NCBI GenBank assembly: GCA_001931905.2 | Contig: MSJI02000055.1 | Coordinates: 1-50,310, forward strand | DNA length: 50,310 nucleotides | Source of the DNA: Cladosporium sp. IMV 00045 | Lineage: Eukaryota; Ascomycota; Dothideomycetes; Cladosporiales; Cladosporiaceae | Direction of reading: 5' to 3' | Part shown: one piece after another, positions 44,181 through 50,310 of the stretch | How positions within the stretch are numbered: position 1 is the stretch's first letter | Layout: each line of letters opens with the position of its first letter | Notes under the pieces: model-generated | What the model was told of the DNA's origin: nothing | The model's input: only the letters and a program-made list of their open reading frames with translations | Database searches by the model: none | Made by a program: the position numbers and the translations under genes

Positions 44181-44796
44181 AAAGAGAGAAGGAAAAGGGC
44201 TGGATGGAGGTGGCTCGAACGTACCTTGGCAGCTGCGACAGCTTTCAACCCATGCTGTCCGGTTTTTTGTGCAGTCTCAGAAAGATCTGCAAAATCACGC
44301 GAGATATGTGATTGTTTGCGAATGCAAATAGTGTTGTGAGGACGGCAGGATGAAGTTCTCTGCTGCAGAAAGCAAAATATGGCTTCCTTGCAGCGTGCCA
44401 AGACTTTGAGACTTCTGTTCGCGCTAACCCAATGGAGAACATGACTTCCCCCGCGGCGCAGACGGCCATGAGCCTTGACATGAAGTGCTGCGTGATGTAA
44501 GGCGACTGGAAAGAGAGACGGAATGACAGAAAGTATTCGGGGCGTTCATGTCTGACATGGGTCTTTGCTACCTCAACAATATCCAACTAATGGCACTTCA
44601 AGTTTGCAAACAGAATGTCAGGAATATTCAGAATAAAGCACCTGCTAATGCTTATAGAATATGAACAAGAAATAAATTATGAACAAACATGGCCGAAATG
44701 CGGTTACCAACACCAACCCCGCTGAACTTCAAGTCGTGACGAAAATCGTAAACCCAGAATTCAATCTCTTTTCAATAAAGCTCTGTTTCCCATCTC

Positions 44797-45973
44797 TTAC
44801 TGGACGGAGATGCCGTGCTTCTTGTGGATGTCAATAACAAGCTGCACCTCGTCGTATGAGCCGAGGAAGATACCGCTGCGGTCGTGGATGCTTTCGGGGA
44901 CGACGGTGAGCATGCGGGCCATGTTGCTGTCGACGGCTTGGCCACCAGCTGTGAGAAGAAGGATGTTAGTTTAGAGTTGGCGAGAGAAGATAATCGACAT
45001 ATTGCCTTACCTTGCTCAAAGATCATGGCCATGGGACCGCACTCGTACAAGATACGCAGTTTGCCCTTGGGGGTCTTGGAGTCTGCAGGGTAGGCGAAGA
45101 TACCGCCGTACAGGAGAGTTCTGTATGCGTCGGCAACCATGGAACCAATGTAACGGGCAGAGTAAGGCTTGTCGCCGTTCTTGATGGTCTCACACCACTC
45201 CTTGGTGGCGGCGTCCCAATACTTGCTGTTGCCCTCGTTGGTGGAGTAGATGGACCTCTTCTTGGGCATCTTCATGTTGGGGTGGGTAAGGATGAACTCG
45301 CCAAGGGAGTTGTCCATGGTGAAACCGTTGACGGGGCCGTCCTTCATGGTCATGACGAGCTGGGCAGAGGCACCGTACATGGTGAAACCAGCGGCAACGA
45401 GGTCGGTACCGGGGCGGAGGAGGTCTTCCTTGGTGCCCTTGGCGCCCTCCGCGAGTCTGTAGATACCAAAAATGGTACCAACGGAGACACCAGCGTCCAG
45501 GTTGCTGGAGCCGTCAATGGGGTCGCAGGCAACAGCGTACTTGGCGTTAGGGCCAGCAGGGAACTCGATGGCCTCGTCCTCCTCCTCGGAAACGAGAATG
45601 CGCACACGGCCGGAAGAGCGCATGGCGGAGATGAAGATGTCATTGCCAATCACGTCCAGCTTTTTCTGGTCATCACCGGTAGAGTTGGCAGAGCCTGCAA
45701 GACCAGAGAGGTTGATCAAGCTGGCACGGCGGATGTAGTAGGCGATCGACTTGAAGGAGAACTGGAGAGCGTGGCAAAGGAGGCTGTTCAAGAAGTTGTT
45801 AGTACGTGCTTTGATAAACATGCTCTCGATTCATTGCCAAAATTTGAGACTTACGTGAAGTCACCAGTGGCTTCAGGGTGGTTTGCCTGCTCCTCATTGA
45901 TGTGTCTGGTGAGTGTGATGATGTCGGTGTTGATGTTCTCATTGCCAACGGCGCCGCCCTGGGAAGTAGACAT
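44797..45973 (-). CDS. FBP1: Fructose-1,6-bisphosphatase
   Basis: Three exons, 45973-45855, 45783-45011 and 44948-44797, with introns of 71 and 62 nt, give 347 residues ending SVQ. Metal- and substrate-binding motifs are intact: the Glu cluster in VSEEEDEA (about 105-111) and the signature CD127-PID130-GSSNLD136-AGVSVGT. Downstream are the family blocks GDKPYSARYIGSMVADAYRTLLYGGIFAYPAD and GKLRILYECGPMAMIFEQAGGQAVD, the latter restored by splicing. It hydrolyses fructose-1,6-bisphosphate to fructose-6-phosphate, the committed gluconeogenic step in the cytosol. In fungi the gene is glucose-repressed through CreA/Mig1-type factors (established). Two matches to the CreA consensus lie upstream. 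The frame that reads through intron 1 from 45821 is not the true start. Confidence 0.96.
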
Positions 45974-46326
45974 GATTGCGTGGGTTTTTGGTGAAGTCGT
46001 GAAGATTCGTGAGGGTTTTGGGTATTATTGAGTCGTGAGAAAGGTCGCTGAAGGAGATTCGAAGTTCGAGGGGCAACCAATGCTTTCAATAATTTTTTAG
46101 AGGTGTTGGCAGCGCCTGGGAGGTTATGTTGAGATGATATCACAAAGGTGGAGTAGCAACGCTCTGTCCGGGTGACGACTTGGTGTGGAGCGATTGATCG
46201 ATGCGACCAGAACAGGAATCACTCAAAGGCAGATGGGTTTAGGGGCCAGCAAACAAGGAAAGTCGACGAGCTCGGCCGCGAGATTGGGCGCGTGGTCATC
46301 TTTATACTTGCCTACTTCACATGGAG

Positions 46327-46407
46327 CTCCGCACGTCCTACTCTCCGTTCGACCTCCAGAGACGCGAATGGTCGGCGACTGTGGACGAGCGAGGGGCAAT
46401 CGCGGGG
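46327..46407. promoter_or_regulatory. Possible CreA-type sites upstream of FBP1
   Basis: CTCCGC at 46327-46332 and GCGGGG at 46402-46407 fit the CreA consensus SYGGRG on opposite strands, about 350-430 bp upstream of the FBP1 ATG. Six-base matches occur often by chance. The link is plausible only because gluconeogenic genes are known CreA/Mig1 targets. Confidence 0.25.
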
Positions 46408-49400
46408 GCCTGAGCAAGCACCAAAACACTAACATCTTCCGCCACGACCAAGCGATCACCAATGCCGGAGCAGACCGGAGTGGAGCAGGAAACCGAGTGT
46501 TGAGGGCCACGACGTGACTACTGTGTAATGCCCACGGCACGCCCACTTCACGGAAAAATCCTCCGCGTGTCTGTTAGCAGGAGAGCATCACAGCACGCGA
46601 CATCATTTTGGCATCACAATTGCCTTGCTGTCGTTTTCCGCTTGGGCGGATGTCCACAGGTGGCAACCTGGAAAACATATATCGTCTTGCGACCCGTACA
46701 CGCAGCCAGCTCCGTCGGTGTGATTTTCTCAGCGAGGCAGCATGTGATATATGCACTCTTCACGTCGGAGTCGGCATTCATGCGTTGATCACAGCTGTCA
46801 ACCTCGGCCGCTTGTGATGAGCACAGGACCGAACAGCATTTTTGCTTCGCCTGCTGTCCGCGGGCTACTCACGGAAAATTACCATTGAGATACGATACCT
46901 ACGTCGCTTCCGCCAGACTGCTGACTATTAAGCACACATCATCGTCTCCATTCGTCAAATATCACGCGGTCCATTTCGAAAGTCATCAGTTGCCGGCATT
47001 CCAGATCTCTCCCACCCCAAAGTTGCAAAACCAAAGACCCTGATGGATGTGCATCATCTAAATTTAACCACGTTGACCATTGATCTTCCTGCTCTCCTGA
47101 AGGATACATAATTTTCCCGTGTCCAGATCCCTTTCAGTCCACAAAAACTCCGTAAACCACACGACGTTCTTCCATCTCCCCCCCATGAAATCCTCGGGAC
47201 TCGAGCGTCCAAAAGCCGAAAAGCGCGCGGCAATACTAATAGCCCACGCAGGCAACGGACGGGAGATGTCGGAGGTGTTTGATAATAATGCCAAAAATCA
47301 TTTGCGCCCTTTATCGGCCTTGCTTCCTTCGTTTCCCCTGCGTGGCCCGAGAATGGGATTTCTTTACCTAGTCGCAGGAAGGCCGCTGGAGGGATATCTC
47401 GTGGGAATCGCAATACTTCCGCATAAAGCCGGCTTTGCCATTTTGTCCCTTTGCCCATGGTCGGAGGTGCTCCGAGCTCTTCGTGGATTGAGAGACGTGG
47501 ACATCGGATGTCTTTTGCCAGGTACTCACTACTCATTGGGAGCCTTGGATGGAATCCCGTTTGGGTATGTCTGAAGCCGTCTGGTTTCTCTAAAATCTGA
47601 CTGTCGAGAGTAGATTGGTGATGGCTGAAGTCAATAACGAGATCGCTATATTGCGGCAACATCGTTAATCTACTGAGGTCCGCAATATACTGGGGACGAT
47701 CTACCTCACTCCCATCGGTCTTGCCGTGTGGTGTCCGTATCAAGAGCAATCTTGATATCTCGATTGAGAAATGTCGAATGGCAAGAGTCCGCGGAGACAG
47801 CTTCACATTGCAAGATTACGGCCATCATGTATCAGAAGATCTCCCACCGTCTGATGACGATAATTGCGCTCAATACGGACCTCCAAACAAATCCTAGGTC
47901 TTCCAAAACCCCAAATCGCAAATACAAGCACAAATGACCTAGAGACATACATCACCGAGAACATCTCTACAACCGAACCGGTAACAGGCCTGATTAGAGC
48001 CATGAAAATCACTGATACCTATCAATGACCACTATCGATAAAATCGAACCAGGACTCATTCACAGTCTTTTCCCTTCGACCTGTTCGAGATGTCAGGGCA
48101 TGCAGTGCTTTCACCCTCACAGCTGTCGTGACAGCACAATATTATGTACCCACCATAACAACAACACCGCAGAAAACCGTCCAACCCTCAACACCAACCG
48201 CTCGGATGTCCCTGACCCAGACGAATATTTCGACGAAGCACTGCAGCATTGGTCCTGACGCAAGCCGTAGTATATCATCGCCCAAGATGGGAGAAAGGTG
48301 GTTAATTGGCCTTCCAGACAAAATCTCCGTATGTCATCGCGCCCACCGGCGACCCCGATGAACACCCCCAAGGTTTGACGTCCTTCAGCATCTCACCAGC
48401 AGCAGCGAACAATGCAAACGACATCTGCAAACTGCTTGTAAGAGCGTGTTCATGCCGGTCAGTCTTGCGCAGTTCAGCACGATCTCTGAGTTGCACGACC
48501 CTCCCCCCTCCCTCTCAGCATCTCGGCCTCAAAGAAGACAAGCAAGGGACGAAAGAAGCAGTGGCCGCACCCACCCACACGAAAGTCGCATGTACGGAGC
48601 CAGGGCACGCAACACGGCACGCACGACATCCACGACGAAACCCGGGAAATGCACATGCAATAGCGCATGCATGCATGCACGCCTTTTTCTCTCCTTGCTC
48701 GAGCAGCAATCGCTCGCTATCTCACACGTGACACAAGGGAAACAACGCAACATGCTGCCAACGATAGAGCACGACAGGCTCTTCAAGCACGCACGCGCGC
48801 GCGGGACAAGTTTCAGCCCGCGGGGTGGGTGACACGCATTCATGCATGGGAGAGGTTTGGGACGGTGCCATGTTGGTAGTAGGAGGTAGAGGGATGTAGC
48901 ACTTGGTGGGGAGCGAGCGTGCGAGATCATTGGAGCCACGCGGTGGGAGCTTATAGGACGATACTTCCTACGAAGCAAAGAAGGTAAATCGTCCCGTGAC
49001 CGCAGTTGCGCCATTGACGACGATTGTTGGCCCCCGAGTCGCGCGCGAGCATCGAACTACCACTTTCTACTAACGAACGGAAAATGTAGTAGTGCCTGAA
49101 TGATGATTTTCTGCAGGACGGATTTCTTGCAGTAGGCGCTGCTTGCGCGATGATGGGCGAGGAATGGCGACATGGTCATGATTTTTCCGCCCTAAGACCG
49201 GGCGAGAACTTGCTACTACTTTGCTGGTTCAAGACCGGATGGGAAGGGTTTGCTGGCTTAGGCTGGTCACGCCGACTCGCGCATATGCAGGCGATCGGGC
49301 GCAGGCGAGTACAGAACCGAACGAGACGAGTCAGGGTTGGCAAGAGGAGTACGTAGGTACCTTTTTGCCTATGAAGAGTTAAGGGAAAAGTGGGAAGGAT

Positions 49401-50293
49401 GGTATTTGTTGTGGCAGATTCTGTTATTGCAGACTCGGGGCTGGGCAAAAGATGGGAAATACTAGACGAGGATTAGAGGCGACGAGGAGAGAGGGTTCGA
49501 GACAAACGCGAAGAATCGGCGCTACGGAGTGGGGTGAAGAGGGGAGAACTTCGCATTTGTTATATGTTGTTATTATTGTGTGCATATGGTTTTTGTTGAT
49601 CATCCACCTCGGAGCGGCAGGCGCTGGTGTGAAGGACGTGGCGTTGGCGAGTAGTGGGTGGCAGTGGAGTAATAATACAGAGTGGTGAGGAGAGGATTGG
49701 CTGGAGGAGGAGTGGTGTCTGTGGTGTTCTCTGCTCACCGCCTCCAGCAGAGGGCTGGCTGATTCTCGTTGATGGCTGGGGCTAGCGCACGATGGTGGGG
49801 TTGGAAGGAAGAAGAGAGACTTGTCGGAGCGAGTAGCAGCGAGGCACACGGCAGGGTCTAATCCTATCATGGATAAGCGCCCTTGGTCTTCCCAGCACAC
49901 ACCACTTCGCCTTTGCCCGCCTGCGCATGATAGAGCTGGAAACAGAGGTCTCTATAGCTGGTCGGGTATCTGATCTGTTATTATTCATCACGCTGCTATC
50001 AGGAAGGCACCACCCGCCCTGCCATGTAAGTGAGGTGAAATTAAAATCAACACGTCCTGCCTGTGGTTGCGACTGTTGCGCCGTACCACGATTATTCGAA
50101 ACTGGTCTACCTACATATCTCCCTCTCCCATCTCACCCTCACCCCTGTACGCGCAAACTCCAAAACAACCCGAGACGTTGCATTTGTGTCCATCCATCCA
50201 CTGCCATCCTCGCTCTCTTACATGCAGTACCCGTGGTCTGGCTGCCGATCGCTTAGCGCCGACGACTAAACTACAAGCTACATCCGGGCGACA

Positions 50294-50310
50294 CACTACA
50301 CTACACTACA
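50294..50310 (+). repeat. (CTACA)n microsatellite at the right edge
   Basis: The window ends in three or more copies of the pentamer ctaca; its full length lies outside. Confidence 0.7.

Larger units (their letters stand above)
42380..44640 (-). ncRNA. Multi-intron box C/D snoRNA host gene (predicted)
   Basis: On the minus strand no long protein is found, but a run of GT..AG introns can be placed: about 44224-44051 (GTACGT), 43932-43742 (GTTAGT), 43446-43256 (GTTCGT), 43195-42997 (GTACGT), 42945-42802 (GTACGT) and 42702-42494 (GTAAGT). Exons between them are short, for example 42996-42946. Each listed intron contains a C-box (TGATGA or near match) followed by a D-box (CTGA) toward its 3' end, the arrangement of intron-encoded C/D snoRNAs. 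Filamentous ascomycetes are known to carry snoRNAs in introns of non-coding host genes. Transcript ends are guesses. Terminal stems are weak and only one rRNA complement was seen, so the gene-level call is moderate. Confidence 0.5.
45974..50310. other. Right-hand stretch without a supported gene
   Basis: About 4.3 kb after the FBP1 start. The first ~500 bases should be the FBP1 promoter. Overlapping frames on opposite strands at 47054-47806 (minus, 250 codons) and 47119-47574 (plus) show no recognisable domain. Around 48660-48680 there is a gcatgcatgcatgca run, and the right edge ends in a (ctaca)n microsatellite (about 50294-50310). The last kilobase is CT-rich in places, which may be the upstream region of a gene beyond the edge. 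Confidence 0.4.

Noticed and set aside
45012..46031. 339-codon plus-strand frame
   Set aside because: Antisense shadow of fructose-1,6-bisphosphatase; Gly/Val-rich, crosses the real introns.
47054..47806. 250-codon minus-strand frame overlapping a 151-codon plus-strand frame
   Set aside because: Neither peptide has a recognisable domain, and each weakens the case for the other. Possible but unsupported.
48302..48496. 64-codon minus-strand frame with a protein-like end (GAMTYGDFVWKAN)
   Set aside because: Too short, no homology that I recognise, no supporting exon.
48655..48685. gcatgcatgcatgca run as a regulatory palindrome
   Set aside because: A short alternating dinucleotide-type tract; nothing around it supports a function.

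Overview
The window looks like a chromosome segment of a filamentous ascomycete (Pezizomycotina, most likely Dothideomycetes). Genes are single-transcript, widely spaced and on both strands. Spliceosomal introns are short (about 49-144 nt) with GT..AG ends. The proteins are typical fungal ones: a WDxxEP mitochondrial calcium uniporter, an Ayg1-like pigment hydrolase, a DUF3659 protein, a 2EXR protein and a Psy2-type PP4 subunit. The class assignment is inference; the fungal character is clear.

Left part (1-19.6 kb): a universal-stress-protein gene cut by the left edge (minus); an Ayg1-like hydrolase (plus); a tRNA-Arg(ACG); the mitochondrial calcium uniporter (plus); a small secreted or GPI-anchored cysteine protein (minus); an Stn1-like telomere-capping OB-fold protein (plus); a seven-helix membrane protein (minus). 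A sparse stretch follows (10.9-17.9 kb), holding a broken low-complexity ORF and a 481-residue protein whose core resembles the ADP-ribosyl-cyclase (CD38) fold. A three-exon coiled-coil gene lies at 17.9-19.6 kb.

Middle part (19.6-27.9 kb): a gene-poor, repeat-marked compartment. It contains three pieces derived from 5S rRNA (two sharing extra flanking sequence), a 92-bp tandem duplication, a NUDIX hydrolase gene whose upstream reading frame runs into one 5S-like element, an ankyrin-repeat pseudogene whose stops look like C-to-T changes, and an intact small secreted protein made of three near-identical 37-residue cysteine/tryptophan repeats. The last is the best effector-like candidate in the window.

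Right part (27.9-50.3 kb): housekeeping genes return. These are an SLC35F-type transporter, a DUF3659 protein, the PP4 regulatory subunit Psy2, a 2EXR-domain protein, a centrin (Cdc31-like) and fructose-1,6-bisphosphatase. Between centrin and the bisphosphatase, the minus strand of about 42.4-44.6 kb carries no convincing long protein but a run of GT..AG introns, several holding a C-box/D-box pair. I read it as a multi-intron box C/D snoRNA host gene. The last 4.3 kb before the right edge has no gene I can support.

The genes do not form one pathway. Notable groupings are the effector-like gene inside the decayed compartment, and the snoRNA host gene beside centrin. Coordinates of spliced genes are given as outer limits, with exon boundaries in the evidence.
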